Source: Malania oleifera
Taxonomy: Eukaryota > Streptophyta > Magnoliopsida > Santalales > Ximeniaceae
Direction of reading: 5' to 3'
Length of the DNA stretch: 64,000 nt
NCBI RefSeq assembly: GCF_029873635.1
Contig: NC_080428.1
Span: 69,249,601 to 69,313,600 of the forward strand
Below the pieces are notes generated by a model, which was given only the letters and a program-made list of their open reading frames with translations, did not search any database and had not been told where the DNA came from. This document shows, in pieces, positions 1 through 13,900 of this stretch (within the stretch, counting starts at the first letter, position 1; every line of letters starts with the position of its first letter). The position numbers and the translations under genes were made by a program.

Positions 1-35
1 AAGTTAAGTCATTCATTTTAATCAAAATCTCAGCA
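1..35 (+). repeat. 3' end of the copia 5' LTR
   Basis: These bases align with the last 35 bp of the 3' LTR at 18,886-18,920 (shared ATTCATTTTAAT.AAAATCTCA then CA) with a few substitutions. The LTR ends in CA immediately before the primer site. Confidence 0.9.
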
Positions 36-47
36 TGGTATCAGAGT
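36..47 (+). other. copia primer binding site
   Basis: TGGTATCAGAG directly abuts the LTR end. It is complementary to the 3' end of initiator Met-tRNA, the usual primer of plant copia elements. Confidence 0.9.
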
Positions 48-606
48 GTGATCCAATCTAAACCTTATTCTTCTTAGCCATCGTCGGAAAAGCCATTCCC
101 GTTGCTGTCCTTCGCAGATCCACCTCCACCCCTCATTATTTCACAAAATCAATCATATACCCAAACACAAAACCATCCGAAGCCTAACCCCGCAAAATCC
201 CATCAGTGGAAAAGCTCCCACGCGCCCGCCCCGCACAGGCCAATTGTCGGCAGTGCCGACCCCATAAGCCGGTGCATGAGTGAGTTTTTGGCCACCTTTT
301 TTTTTTTATCCTCTTCTATGCTATGTTTCCTTCTCTAGAGAATATTATTAAGTTGTTGGGCCTGTTTTTTGCTAAAAAAAATCCAACCTTTTTTGATCAT
401 GCACTTGCGGTACTCCGTTAATCTCTTTTCGGGGTTTGTGAAGGCTTCTTTGTGAGTTTCTTGGAGCAGTGGTAGTGTTTGTATGTCCATTTGGGAGGCT
501 GTGGCAGTGCTATCAGTCGGTGAGTCGTTCACCTTGTCTGTGGTTGTGTCAGTGCTTCACAAAGTTTGTTTGATATTGCTGTGGTTGCTGGTTTGTGAGT
601 GTTAGG
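48..606 (+). other. copia untranslated leader
   Basis: About 560 bp lie between the primer site and the gag start at 607. It holds a 9-T run near 300 and short frames with no family resemblance, so I take it as leader only. Confidence 0.6.
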
Positions 607-640
607 ATGGAGTCTATGAATCCCAAAAATCTATTACAGA

Positions 641-3600
641 CAAGGATTTAAATTTCAATCTCGATGGAAATTTCTATGGTCTCAATTTATGGAAATTTCG
701 ATGGAAATTTTGATTTTGATTTCGATTACAAAAATTTATAGTAAAGATGGAAATTTACAATAAAACTTTAGGAAATATTAAAATAGATGATTATGCTTAA
801 TATGGTATCAAAATACATAATAAAAATGCATATATGAGTCATATGACATGTTTTTAGTGTGTATTATATTAAACTGCATATTGCGGAACAAGCTATGAAG
901 TGAAGAACATTCAAATGAATATAAAGTTTTGAAGCTATTCCTTTGATGACTTAAGCCAGCAAATTTGTCATTTTAAACAACTACATTTTCAATAAATATC
1001 ATACATTTAATGATCTAATACCACATGGAGTTTCTTGGTGGCTCAAAATCATCTCTCCTATCCTTATCATTGGGATTTCGAGATGACATATATTGTTTAC
1101 AATAATCCCTTCATGTCATATAATTTCCAAAATATTGAGAATTGGTGTACATGTGTGGTTTAGTCATTTGATTCATGGCAATTTCTTTTCGGCCAGAAAG
1201 ATCTTCCTATATTGGGATGTCTTCTTGTAGGTTCTACTTGTTGTGTATGTCCATAGGATTATTTTGCATTTGCATACTGTAAATACCCATGTTCTTGGCC
1301 TGTTTGTCCATACCCATAGGTATGTGGTTGCTAATTTCCATATTGTTGTGCCTCCTCACATGCATACGGAAATGGTTGGCCATATATTGATTGTGAGGAA
1401 TTGTTCTGTGTAGATTCATAATCACTATAACTATTAGAGTCAAGCTCTATTCCTATACTCATAGATTCCAAACTAAGGGAAAAGGTCTCCTCTTCTATTT
1501 GATGCATTTTCCCTTTTCCCTTTCTACAACTGTACTTCCTATCAATTGGACGCATTTCTCTATGTAGACCCTTATCTTTTAGTTGAGGAGGATGTGTATA
1601 TTCTACTTTTGGTCTATAATCTTGTCATCCCTCATTTCCTCCATAGTCCCCACCATCACCACCTTGCTCACTATTACCGTCGAGTTAGATCCGTCACCAC
1701 TAGCATCGTCGTCGTCACTATCATCATCACCACTAGAGGGCATAGTGGATGAAGTTCCATATCTATACCCAAGATTCATTAGTGAATCATCATTGCTAGA
1801 TATTACTTTTATAATTACCTGATTAACATTAGTGTCGAAGTCATCTCATGCATGCTTGGCCATTTGTGGGTGGGGACTTTTGTCTCGTTCATCTGGGTGG
1901 GATGGTCTAATCCACTAGAAAAGTGGATACTCATCCTCGTCACCTAATTCAACTGATATGTCAAGAAAGTCTAGGGGATCTTGTTTAGCCACTTTGTCCA
2001 TTTCGGCCTCCATATCTCTTATTCGAAGCTTCATGTTCTAATAACAACAAACAAGCTGCTGAAGTCTGGTGTAGGCTTGTTTATTTCTTTGCTTCATGTG
2101 AATGAGTGCAAATTTACTCCAATTTCGTTCACAAGTTGATAAAGATGTCGTTTGTGACAAAATGTGCAATGCTAACTTCCTTAGGATTGGAGCACTTGAT
2201 CCATATATTATCTGCTAATCAACTATGCAAGATATTTTAAGAACATAAGTTAGTACTTAGTAGATTGTACTTGAAGTTTGTAACTTTGTATTGTACATTT
2301 ATATATAAATACTTACCAGGTGCCATGGTTTCCCTAGCTGCTTAGTAGTTGCTTCTCTGAAGCTTCTTTTTGCATCTCTAAATAGAATAATCTTAAAAAA
2401 ATGTTATTAAATAATTAAACATGGATTAAAACTTATTTTTTTTAATTTTTATTTTGAAAATATACCTCATTTTCAATTTGATTCAGGCTAGAGGAATGTG
2501 GCTCAAGGGTGTTAAAAACTTTATGAATTGCATCAAGCAAATAAGGATCTTCCCCAACACCTTCTTTGCATTGACATTTTGGATTTAAAAAATAAGTTTT
2601 TAAATCAATTAAAGTAAAATATAAATATGTAATAAGTAATTTAATATATGAATTTCTTGAAATTTATCAATATTTTATACTTGCTGCATGAAGAGGATGT
2701 TCAAGGGTTCTCTCCCACTGGTCATTGATTACTTTGAGAACCCATCTTGCACTTCTTGTACCTACTTCAATGGCCTCTTTTATCATCCTTATTGCTTCAA
2801 ATACAACTCTTAATGTTGGTCACACTTCACTATCGATTATACACAATACTCGATATATAGACTCATAAATGTTACAAACTTTTGTCACTCTATCCCAAAA
2901 TTAATGGTTAAGAACTGTGCTTTCAATATCTCTACCCAATTTTGTTTGACTATGAGCATGCTCAGCCCATTCATCAGATGTGAATAGAGATTTTAAGCCT
3001 ACTTTTTTTTTGTAAGCTATCAAGGGTAATGTAGTTTGTAGCAAATTGTGTGGCTCCTGGACGCACAATATCCCTTTGACAGTGCTCCCTCATTTTAGCA
3101 AACAACCATCCATGGTTATATATAAAATTTGTGATCTGTCTCCCCAAAAAGATCACTATGCTTATTGCCTCTCTTTTTCCAATATCCTAAAAAATGAGAT
3201 CACTACAATGGGCAACGCAAAGAGTCCAATACAAGTTGAATTTTTTCATTAATTTTAGACCCAATTTCTTGTAGGTGCTGCCATTATTGGTCACCACGTG
3301 GACAACATGTTGCTTTCCTACCTCTTGCACAACATGTTTTAATAGGGAATATATATATATATATATATTCATGGTCTTTTATTTTGTCGAAAGCATTTAT
3401 TGACTTTAGAAATATTGTGCTCCCTTTCGAGTAACCATGAAATTTATAATGGATAATTTTGTAGGGCATGTCCATCCATCACACATTATAGTGTAGCCAT
3501 ACGTGGCCAACTTTTTCTCCACTTCTTTTATGTGACCTTCCAATTCTTTTACCTCTAAATTAAGGTATTTTGTTCTAATTTCATAGGGTGTCGGTGGATT

Positions 3601-5832
3601 GACTCCTGTTCCAGTTGCTTGGCAACCCCACACCATGTTTTTAAAATAAGGTGATTTTGTCTTCTCAGGTGGAACATTATCATATATAAATAACTTTGAA
3701 ATCAACCTATTCGTTTCTTCTTTTATTTTACCTTCTTTGAATAATTTTTCAAGATTTTTTGTTTTGCTGCGTCTGACTTGTAATATTGAGAAGACTTTGA
3801 AATATATGACTTTGTTTGTGGCTCTCTCACACTTTGAGATCGCCTCATTGGAGGTTGCCCTCCACTACTACGAGCCCCAAAATTGCCTACTTGTTGGCTG
3901 TCTGCAAACCTACGAGATTGGTCTTTTTCCCATCGCATCTGTTTTGAAGCATAAAATGCTCAACGATATGCAAAACTCTCATTGGGAGAAATGTTATATG
4001 GGTATGCAATATCATCAGCATCGTCCTCTTCATCAATTTCTTGTGGTTGCATCAAGTTCCCATGCAATTCATTTTTTATTTCCTCCATTCTTTCTATTTT
4101 CTTTGCCTTAGTTGCTGTTTTTCTTTCTAAAACAAATTTCATTTCTTGCTTAACTTCTGGAGGGACTTTGTCGTAAAATTTTATATTATGTTGTGGGTCA
4201 TAATTTGCTAAGTGCATTCTCAATCTTGTTGTACAACCATTCTTCATTTGTATTTCACAGTATTTGCAAATAAATCTTTTCTTTATGTTGGGTATCGGGT
4301 ATCCATGTTCCCATGCTGGATCTTGTTTTTTTCCTTCAAACATTTTTGCAGATAATTTTACTTTCCTGCAAGGTTACAATGAATCAATAATTAGGTGTTA
4401 AATTAGTCGACAATTTTAAAAGGAAATTATTTAAGATGTTTTATCAATATTAAATTAATAAATAAGACAAACATTAAAATATTAAATTAAAATTACGAAA
4501 TTTAATGATAATTTTAACAATTGCTAATAAAATTATGGAAATTAAATTATTCAAATAAATGAAATAATTTAAACTATGATAAGCTAATGAGTAGTAAATT
4601 ACTTTAATTTATTTAATTACTAGGTTATAATGATTAAGTGTTAAATTACTCTGAAATTTTAAAAGGAAATTATTAGATGTTACTCTACAATTTTAAAAGA
4701 AAATTATTTAGATACTAAATTAGGATAAATTAATAACTAAGAGAAATATTAAATTATTAAATTAAAATTACAAAATTAATGATAATTTTTACAAAATTAC
4801 TATTAAGTCATAAGTTTTGGAAATTAAATTCTTCAAATAATAAGATAATTTATACTTTAATTTTATTTCATTACTAAACTTACTATTTTCAATTTACTAT
4901 TTACTAGCAATCTAGGATTAAGGGGTAAACGGGAGAGGTTAATAGAGACTAGAAATTTAAGGAGAGGCAATCTCGTAAATATATTGGGAAGGAAGGAGAT
5001 TTTAAGTAAATTAAAAAATATAAGTAACTTAAAGTTAAAACTTAAAACCAGCTTTGCCATTCCTTTTTTTTGGCTGCTACTCGTGGGAGAGGTCATGTTT
5101 GCAGCTCTGCGAGAGGGAGATTGCAGCGATGGGAGGAGGTGCTGCTGCTGGTTGCGACTTGGGAGATGGAGGTGTAGGGTCAAGCCGAAGGCTAGAGGGA
5201 GAGGGTCAAAGGGTTGGAGCATTGGAGGGGAGCCGAAGGCTAGGGCTTTTCGGAGTTTGAAGGTGGGAGGCAGGAGACAGCTGAAATCTAGGGGTTTTTT
5301 TGAAGTTTGAAGGTGGAAGATGGAAGAAGAAGAAGCCTTTTGTCAAGGACCTTGAGGTATGTATCCTTATGTATGCTACAAGCTAATTTATAGAAAAAAT
5401 TTTCCTTTTGTTTGCATTATTATGTAGACATTTTCATTGGTCCCAGTAGGTCTTTAACCTCTTGATGAATTTGTGGAATAGCTGCCTTGCATCTGCAGAG
5501 CATCTATGCAATATCTCTTTTTTCTTTGTCATGACTCATCTAGTCTCCATTGTATACTCACGGGTTTACAAAAAAGAACCAAAAAATCACGTGGGAAAAA
5601 CAAAACAAAGGCAGAGAGCAGCACTAATCCCCCTCCAATTTTCTTTTTTTTCCCCCCCATGATTTCCAAAAAAATTTGAGAGAACAGCCGAAATTTTCAA
5701 ATTTTCATTCAAAATTTACTAAAATCTCGAAATTTCGTTTGAATTTCTGTAAAATCAAATTTGTGTCACAATTTTGTTTTAGGACCCCTTGAAATTCGAA
5801 ATTTCGACATTACGATCAAATTTTCGTCCTTG
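641..5832 (-). mobile_element. hAT-superfamily DNA transposon, about 5.2 kb
   Basis: Ends are CAAGGA...AAATTT at 641 and the inverted counterpart ending in CCTTG at 5,832. The flanks are ATTACAGA (633-640) and GTTACTGA (5,833-5,840), an aged 8-bp target duplication with two mismatches. Removing the element restores the copia gag frame (NLLLITTQKLDG). It carries a BED-finger/hATC transposase on the minus strand. Subterminal regions at both ends are rich in GAAATTTCGA-like repeats. The 4,344-5,600 part (the transposase 5' side) holds AT-rich DNA and a purine-rich GGGAGG segment with no recognisable coding function. Confidence 0.9.
1900..4343 (-). pseudogene. hAT transposase (BED zinc finger, DUF659-like, hATC), decayed
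   Basis: Reading right to left, 4,343-3,960 encodes a BED-type finger: W near residue 12, then CKYC...RLRMHL. After a serine/glutamine-rich linker, 3,705-3,406 gives a DUF659-like block (DNVPP..., then YTIMCDGWT). Segments at 3,372-3,187 (VVTNNGSTYKKLG) and 3,156-2,974 continue the RNase-H-fold core. At about 2,900-2,690 a frame reads FWDRVTKVC... then WERTLEHPLHAA, the usual hAT pattern before the C-terminus. The hATC dimerisation motif CERNWSKFALIHMKQRN lies at about 2,085-2,135. Small AT-rich gaps fit introns, but in-frame stops and breaks are present, so it is probably inactive. An acidic serine-rich tail may extend to about 1,540. Confidence 0.85.
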
Positions 5833-6536
5833 GTTACTGATAACGACTCAAAAGTTGGATGGGAAGAACTATATTCCATGGTCTAAAGTTGTTCGGGTTT
5901 ATTTAGTAGGATTAGGAAAATCTGACCACTTGCTCCAATATGATCCTTCTGATGAGAAGAGAAAAGAAGTGGGGTTCAAGAAGATGCCTTGATTTTTTCC
6001 CTCTTATGGAATTCGATGGAGCCACAAATTGCACGTATGTGTATGCATCTATATGCATGCAAGGAGATTTGGGATTATGTCAAACTTCTATACTCTAGTA
6101 ACATTACACGTATGTATGATTTGTCCTTGGAGTACTTTTAGTTACAATAAGGAGATAGGGGTATTGCAGATTCTTTTGGAGAGATGAAGTGTATTCATGA
6201 GGAGCTTAACGTCGTGCAACCTATATCTGCTAATGTTCGTGAGATGCAAAAGCAAAAGGAGCAGATGATAGTCCTTAGTGTTCTTGTGGGTTTGAGACCC
6301 GAGTTTGAGGCAATCTGGTCCCATATAGTAGTGTCGAGCTGCCATCATTTTCCGATGTTTATTCTCGTGTCCTTTATGCTTCCTGTAGCATGCATTCTCC
6401 TGCTCTTGCATCTGGCTCTGAAAGGACAACCTTTGCTACACAGGGTGGTTGTGCCTATAGTTCTCTACCAAACAACCGCAAAAGTTAGCGAGGTGGTTTG
6501 AGTGGTTGTGTTGGTAGATACGGACAAGGTAGAGGT

Positions 6537-7445
6537 CATGGTTTTAAATAAAGGCCGCGACTGTTACGTAATGCCATTACGTAATGGTTTTTTGGGTTAC
6601 CGATACCGTTACACACTGCGAAATCGGTGGGAAGAAAAATCACGGCCATAGCGGCCATTACAGACCGTGACAATTACGTAAAGGCTGCTACGGCCGTTAT
6701 GTAACCACTACAGGACTGTTACACCAAAAAATTATTTTATTTTTTACTTTTTCTTCTCACTTTTTCCCTCTCTTTCATATATCATTCTCAATATACCAAG
6801 TGGCAAGAGGGGGAAAAGATTATTAAGAGGATGACAATGATACAAAATTTACTATTTCTTTAAATACTCACAATAGATGCATTAATTAACAATTTGAAAA
6901 TACTAACTTGTTAGGAAAATGTTTTATTTAGATAATATTAGTAATGTAATATTTATGTTTTATATTTTTCAACTTCAATTTTCTTTCTTTTCTAGCTATT
7001 TTATATTTGTATTATTCGTATGTCTTATGTGTCTAATAGATTAATGAAGTGTCTAATGTATTTTTTTTTATTAATTAATTTAGCACACATAATAATTTAT
7101 CACAGATAAGAGCAATGAGAAGTATAAATACACACACACACGTAATTTTCTATCAATGGTTGTTTAAAACCAATGTAAACTTGTTGCCCCTACCAAATAA
7201 CTTAGTTACTCGAACTAAAGGATCCAAAATACACTAAAACTCTTTCTAAGAAGGGCTAAAAGCTTAAACCATGCAAGTACACTAATATGCACAAGGCTGT
7301 GCGTGCTTCAAAAAAATTCACGGCCGTTACACCCGCTTCCCGTTATGTAACATCCACTTCCGTTATGTAAAATCCGCTACTTCTGCTTCCCGTTACACCC
7401 GTTACCGTTACGTTATGCTACCCGCTACCACGATTTAAAACCGTG
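6537..7445. mobile_element. Mutator-like MITE, about 0.9 kb
   Basis: The ends CATGGTTTTAAAT and ATTTAAAACCGTG are inverted copies. Subterminal sequence is rich in GTTACGTAA and CCGTTA motifs in both orientations. The flanks share TAGAGGT (6,530-6,536 and 7,448-7,454); read as 9-bp duplications, GGTAGAGGT and ACTAGAGGT differ at two bases. Deleting the insert restores the copia gag reading GRYGQGRGTPRKCTHCG exactly. The interior has no coding capacity. Confidence 0.82.
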
Positions 7446-8838
7446 ACTAGAGGTACTCCTCGCAAGTGCACCCATTGTGGATGGGGTAATCGTACTATTG
7501 AGCAGTGTTGGGATCTTTAGGGTAGATCTTCATGTGTTGCCAATGCAGCTACCACCGACTTCACACCTTTGGGGTAGCCAATCCAGCCACCACCAACCCC
7601 TCACCTTTGGGGCCAAGTGGGGGGCAACGTACTATATCCATGTCAAAGGAAGAGTATACCAAGTTCCAGTAGTATAAAACATTCAAACGTCACAACAAGC
7701 TTCTCTTCCCATTGCATCTGTTTCCCAAACAGGTAATCCCATAGTATGTCTATCATCCAGTACTTCTCATCCTCGTACTCAGGTCATAGACACCGCTGCC
7801 AATGATCATATCATAGTTATACCTAACTTCTTCTCCACTCTTCAACATCCTGTAAATTTACCTTGTGTTACTCTTATTGATGGATCCACCACTGCAGTAA
7901 AGGGAATTGGGATTGTAAATCCCACTTATTTTATTTATTTTCCTTCGGTTTTGTATATTTCCAAATTTCCTTTCAACTATGTTTGTTAGCAAGATTACTA
8001 AATCCATGAATTGTTCAGTGACCTTCTTCCCTGATTCAGTGGTTATTTAGGATTTGAAGATGAGGAAGACGATTGGCAGAAGGTGTGAAGTTAGTGGACT
8101 TTATCACTTTGAGCCGCTATCTCCTTCTACCGCCTGCACTGCTGCTGCCACACCTTTCCAAATTCATTGTCACCTTGGTCATCCTTCACTAGAAAAGTTA
8201 AAATGTCTTGTTCCTAGTTTGAGTTCTATGTCTAGTCTTAATTGTGAGTCTTGTTAGTTGGGAAAGCACCATCGTGACCCTTTCACTTCCCAAGTCAATA
8301 AATAGGCTGCAAGCCATTTTATGTTAGTTCATTCTGATGTTTGGGGTCCTAGTAGAGCTGTGTGCAAGTTGGGTTTTCTTTCTAAGTTATTTTATGTTTT
8401 TTGTGCCTTTTGTTTTGAAATAAAGACTCAATTTGGTTTGCCAGTTTGCATACTTTGAAATGATAATGCTAAAAGTATTTCAGTGCATAATTTACTACTT
8501 ATATGACTCAGTATGGTATTGTCCATCAATCATCCTTTGCCCACACTCCTCAACAAAATGGGATTGCAGAGAGGAAAAATAGACATATTTTTGAAATCAC
8601 TAGCACCTTACTGTATCAAATGCATATACGTGTTTTGGAGTGATGTTGTACTTATTGCTTGTTATTTGATCAATAGGATGCCGTATTTTTATTCTTAGTG
8701 GTAAGATTCCCTACTCCAATCTCTTTCCTAATTCACCTTTATTCTCTCTCCCTCCTTGCATATTTGGGTGTGTGTCCTTTGTTCATCAACTAAGTCTTGG
8801 GGTGGATAAGTTAGATCCTTGTGCGTTTGAGCTTAATG

Positions 8839-10699
8839 TGTCACGCCCTGAACCCCGAAATGGGACCCAGGGGTGAAAATGCAACCTAACCTATCCCTGT
8901 ATCATACAAATCATTACAGATACAGTACACTAGATGAGGGTCCGACCCCGTGGTGTTCCCAGGCACCCTAAACACATCCAATCATAAACATATACGCAGC
9001 GGAAAAAGTCATTTTATATCAACATATGCAGTACCATACCAGAGTCTACACAAGAGCAAAACATGGCTCTATCCAAACGTACAAACTGGGTGCCCAAATA
9101 CAATTCAAAATGACAACCCAACAAAACTACAATCCAAGCACTTACCCAAGTGCTAACGCAGTACACTGGCCACTACGCTCCCTACACCAGGACGCTAATT
9201 CCGGTTACTCGAAGGACCTGTAAAAATGTATGTACAACAGGGGTGAGACACCTCTCAATAAGGAAGAACACAGGTTATATCGGTGTGTGGCATTTGAATG
9301 TTATCATGATGCAACATACACGCAGTTGAATGCAATCCAGTACTAATTCACACAGTACATACACGCACGTATACAACGGCCATTTATACGCAGCCCTGTC
9401 ACAATACACACACATGATTAGTAATACACAATGTCGTCACACTCATCGGCCCGAAGCCGGTCCGGCATTCCAGCGTTGGCCCGTAGCCAACCCGCGAAGC
9501 ACGGTGCCACTGGCACATGGCTAGTCCTCGACTCCCATGGCACCGTACCGGCCCTAACTGGTGGATCCACATCCTTCGGCTTGATCTACCGGAATAGACT
9601 CACGCCCTTGGATATAGAGCCGGACACTCTTGCCTACGTGGCAGGCGATAAAAACACGCCCCCGGATATAGAGTAGGACACTCTCAGTACCTGGAATCAT
9701 TTTGGAACCGCATTCCTATCAGCAATTCCGCATATCACACACACATGCATGCTCATATAACCAAACAAACCACACTCATTTGGTAATCTAAATCATGATT
9801 TTCCAAACAAATACAGTTTAAACAAAGTCAAGGCACGGCCATCCCAAGCACGCAGTATAAATCAACAAATACATAGGTTTTCATCAAAATCCGGGATGCA
9901 GCCCGTCACCCCCTTTTTCCCAAAACTGTACTAATGAAAAACCCATAGTTTTTCCCGTTAGATCCCCCAAATGAGTAGCCAAAACACACACAGGACTGTG
10001 GACCACAGTTCTTCCGAGTCCGATTTCAAAAATAACCAATATAAACATAGTTCCCTTTACCTTAACCTCGTATAACAAATCCCGAACTCTAAGGCTCCTA
10101 AACAGCGAACCGAATTCCAAAACCTACAAATCACAGTACAGAATATACTCACAAGACTGATACCTACAAAACTACCAGATTAGAATTGAAAATCGAGTCT
10201 TACCTCGATTTTTCACCAAAACCCGAAAACCTTCGAAACGAGATTCTGATCCGTAAAAGTTGTAGAGAATCCTTCCACGATTCTCGTGGTAACTTCCGTT
10301 TCCCGATTCTAGCAACGATCGGCGAAGAAATCTAGAGAGAGAGAGAGAGTAGGAAGAGGTTTAGAGAGAGAGAGATTTTGAGATTTCTTAATGAAGAAGT
10401 AATGAGAATTTCCTTTTATAGCCCCTTGACTCGGGGGAATTCGTCGACGAAATGGTGCCTTCGTCGATGAATCTTTCACTGGCTTCGTCAACGAATCGGT
10501 GGCCTCGTCGACAAATCTGAGATCGCCGGTTTTTCCGAGACCCCTCGACTTCTCCTCGTCGATGAGTCTCTGAATTTCGTCAACGAGAAGAACACAGGCT
10601 TCGTCAACGAAATCCGGCTTTGTCGACAAATCTGCTCTTTTACCAAAATATCCCTCTCTTTATATATATAAAACCATTATCACGGTTCGGGTTCTTACA
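8839..10699 (-). repeat. 3' LTR of the gypsy element
   Basis: It aligns end to end with 15,749-17,612. Its palindrome array (10,438-10,635) shows more CpG decay than the other copy. Short frames here are by-products of repeats. Confidence 0.95.
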
Positions 10700-10700
10700 A

Positions 10701-10716
10701 TCTCCCCTCCTTACAA
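10701..10716 (-). other. gypsy polypurine tract
   Basis: On the minus strand AAGGAGGGGAGA lies immediately before the 3' LTR, as expected of the plus-strand DNA primer. Confidence 0.85.
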
Positions 10717-10969
10717 AAATTTCGTCATCGAAATTTGCCATCTTTCGTTCACAGATTCATACATACAATTGAACACATCGACACAACTCAAGAGTGAACT
10801 GACAATCACCACAGCCGCAGTCCTATCATACACATACACATACATACCCTCACTTATGGCGGAGGAATACCGTGGTTACATATACAATGGTCTCAGGAGT
10901 TCACAATACACACACACTCCCAACGACTAACCACCTATCCCAACCCACAGTAGGATCATGTACAAGTGC

Positions 10970-13900
10970 TCAAAACAACTGTGGATACTTCCGGCATATT
11001 TCTGTTTCCAGTTCCCAAGAAGCTTCTTCGACCTCGTGGTTTCGCCGCAATACCTTCACTAACGGTATCTCTCTGGTACGAAGCTTCTGAACTTTACGGT
11101 CCAGAACCTGAACAGGCATCTCCTCATACGCTAAAGTATCCCCAATTTTCAACTCATCATAACTAATAACATGTGAAAGATCCAACACGTACCTCCTCAA
11201 CATGGATATGTGAAACACATCGTGGACCCTCGAAAGTGCTGGAGGTAATGCAACTCTGTAGGCTACCGGATCCACTCGCTCAAGTACCTCAAATGGTCCG
11301 ATATACCTCGGGCTCAACTTGCCCTTCCTTCCAAATCTCATCACCCCTTTCATCGGAGCGATACGCAGAAATACCTTACCTCCCACTTCGAATTCTAACT
11401 CACGGCGACGAACATCTACATTACTCTTCTGCCGACTCTGAGCTGATCTAATCCTCTCTCGGATCAAACCCACCTTCTCAGTTGCCTGCTGCACAAATTC
11501 AGGTCCTAACACCTGACATTCACCAACCTCATCCCAACATAAGGGAGATCGACACCTCCGACCATACAATGCCTCGAACGGTGCCATCCCGATACTAGAC
11601 TGGAAGCTATTATTATAAGAGAACTCTACAAGTGGCATAAACTGTATCTAGCCACCACCGAAGTCTAACTCACAAGCTCGCAACATATCTTCCAATATCT
11701 GAATCGTCCTCTCCGACTGTCCATCAGTCTGGGGGTGGAACGCTGTACTGAAAGTAAGTTTCGTCCCCAGTGCCTCCTGCAAGCTTACCCAGAATCGAGA
11801 AGTAAACCTCAGATCTCGATCCGATACTATGGACACTGGTACTCTGTGCATTCTCACAATCTCTTGCACATACAACTCTGCTAGCCTACTCAAAGGATAG
11901 CTAACTCTCATCGGTATGAAATGAGCAGATTTCGTCAATCTATCCACGATCACCCAGATAGCATTCTGCCCATCAAGCGCTGGTGGCAAACCGGTCACAA
12001 AATCCATGGAAATATGCTCCCATTTCCACACCGGAATAGGCAAAGGCTGCAACGGCCCTGCCGGCCTCCGATGTTCAGCTTTCACTTGTTGACACGTCAG
12101 AAACTGCTCCACAAACGAGCAATCTGCCTCTTCATACCAAACCACCAAAAAGTCTCGCGCAAGTCTCGATACATCTTTGTACTACCAGGATGTACCGTAT
12201 ACATAAAACGATGTGCCTCCTCTAGAATCATCCTTCTGATCTCATCATCGTTCGGAACACACAGTTTAGTCCCAAACCTCAACACACCTCCCTCGGAGAT
12301 GTTAAACTCTGTAGCCAGTCCCTGGTGTACATTTTCCATAACCTCTGTCAACTCTGTATCACTAGCCTGCGCGGCCTTTATACGCTCAAAAAGGTTGGTT
12401 TTACCACCAAACCAGCAGGATAAACCTGATGATCACTAACCACCAACTCTATACCTGAGCTCTCCAAATCCCGTCTGATGTGACACTGAGTTACAGTCGC
12501 AGATACAGCTGTAGGCCCTGACTTCCGACTCAACGCATCAGCTACCACATTAGCCTTCCCTAGGTGATAACTAATCGTGCAATTGTAGCCCTTAATCAAC
12601 TCTAGCCTTCGCCTCTGCCTCATATTCAACTCCTTCTACGTGAAGAAATATCTAAGGTTCTTATGGTCAGTGAAGATCTCACACTGCACCCCGTATAGAT
12701 AATGTCGCCAGATCTTCAGTGCATATACCACAGCAGCCAATTCCAGATCATGCGTAAGGTAATTTTTCTCATACTTTTTCAATTGCTGAGAAGCATACGC
12801 TACTACCTTACCCTGCTGCATAAGCACACATCCCAGGCCTTTCAGAGATGCGTCGCTATAAATCACAAACCCACCATCCCCCGAAGGAATGGTCAACACT
12901 GGAGCAGTAACTAGCCGGTGCTTCAACTCCTGAAAGCACTGCTCGCAATCATTAGTTCACTCAAACTGCACTCCCTTCTTGGTCAATCGTGTCAGAGGTC
13001 CAGACAGTTTAGAGAACCCATCCACAAATCGACGATAATAACCCGCCAGTCCTAGAAAATTTCAAACTGCCTGCACATTCTTCGGCCTTACCCAGTCGAC
13101 CACAGCTTCAATCTTGCTAGGATCAACTGATATACCATCCCTAGTAACCACATGGCCTAAGAACGCAATCTGATTCAACTAGAATTCACATTTCTTGAGC
13201 TTAGCATACAACTTCTTCTCCTGCAGAATCTGTAACACTAACCTCAAATGTTCCACATGTTCTTCCGAACTCCTCGAGTATACCAGAATGTCATCAATGA
13301 ACACCACCACGAACCGATCCAGGTACTCGTGGAAAACCCTATTCATCAGATCCATGAACACCGCCGGAGCATTCGTCAACCCAAAAGGCATGACTAAGAA
13401 CTCATAGTCACCATATCTAGTTCGGAAAGCTATCTTCGCTACATCCTCCACTCTAACCCTCACCTGATGATATCCTGACCGCAAGTCGATCTTCGAAAAG
13501 ACCCGTGTCCCCTACAACTGGTCAAAAAGATCATCTATGCGAGGTAAAGGATAGCGATTTTTCACAGTCACCTTATTAATTTCACGATAATCAATGCACA
13601 TTCGCATCGACCCGTTCCTTCTTCTTCACAAACAATACTGGAGCTCCTCCGGGCGAAACACTAGGTCGAATAAATCCCCTGTCCAGCAAATCCTGCAACT
13701 GCTCCTTCAACTCCCGAAGTTCGGCGGGAGCCATCCGGTACGGAGCCTTAGATATCGGTGCCTTACCGGGCAGCAACTCTATCGCAAACTCCACCTCACG
13801 ATATGGAGGTGAATCGGGTAAATCCTCTGAAAACACATCCGGGAATTCGCTGACTACCCGAATGTCCTCGAGTCTCAACTCATCCCGCGGCGGTTCCTTT

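Noticed and set aside
1546-1822. Plus-strand frames over the hAT element
   Set aside because: They oppose the minus-strand transposase tail, which has the recognisable homology.
7130-7142. Short CA repeat and similar small microsatellites as regulatory sites
   Set aside because: Too short and without context to support any role.
10309-10629. 106-codon minus-strand frame rich in VDE, and similar frames at 17,354-17,542 and 17,291-17,584
   Set aside because: They read through the GTCGAC palindrome array of the gypsy LTR, which keeps frames open on both strands. No family resemblance.
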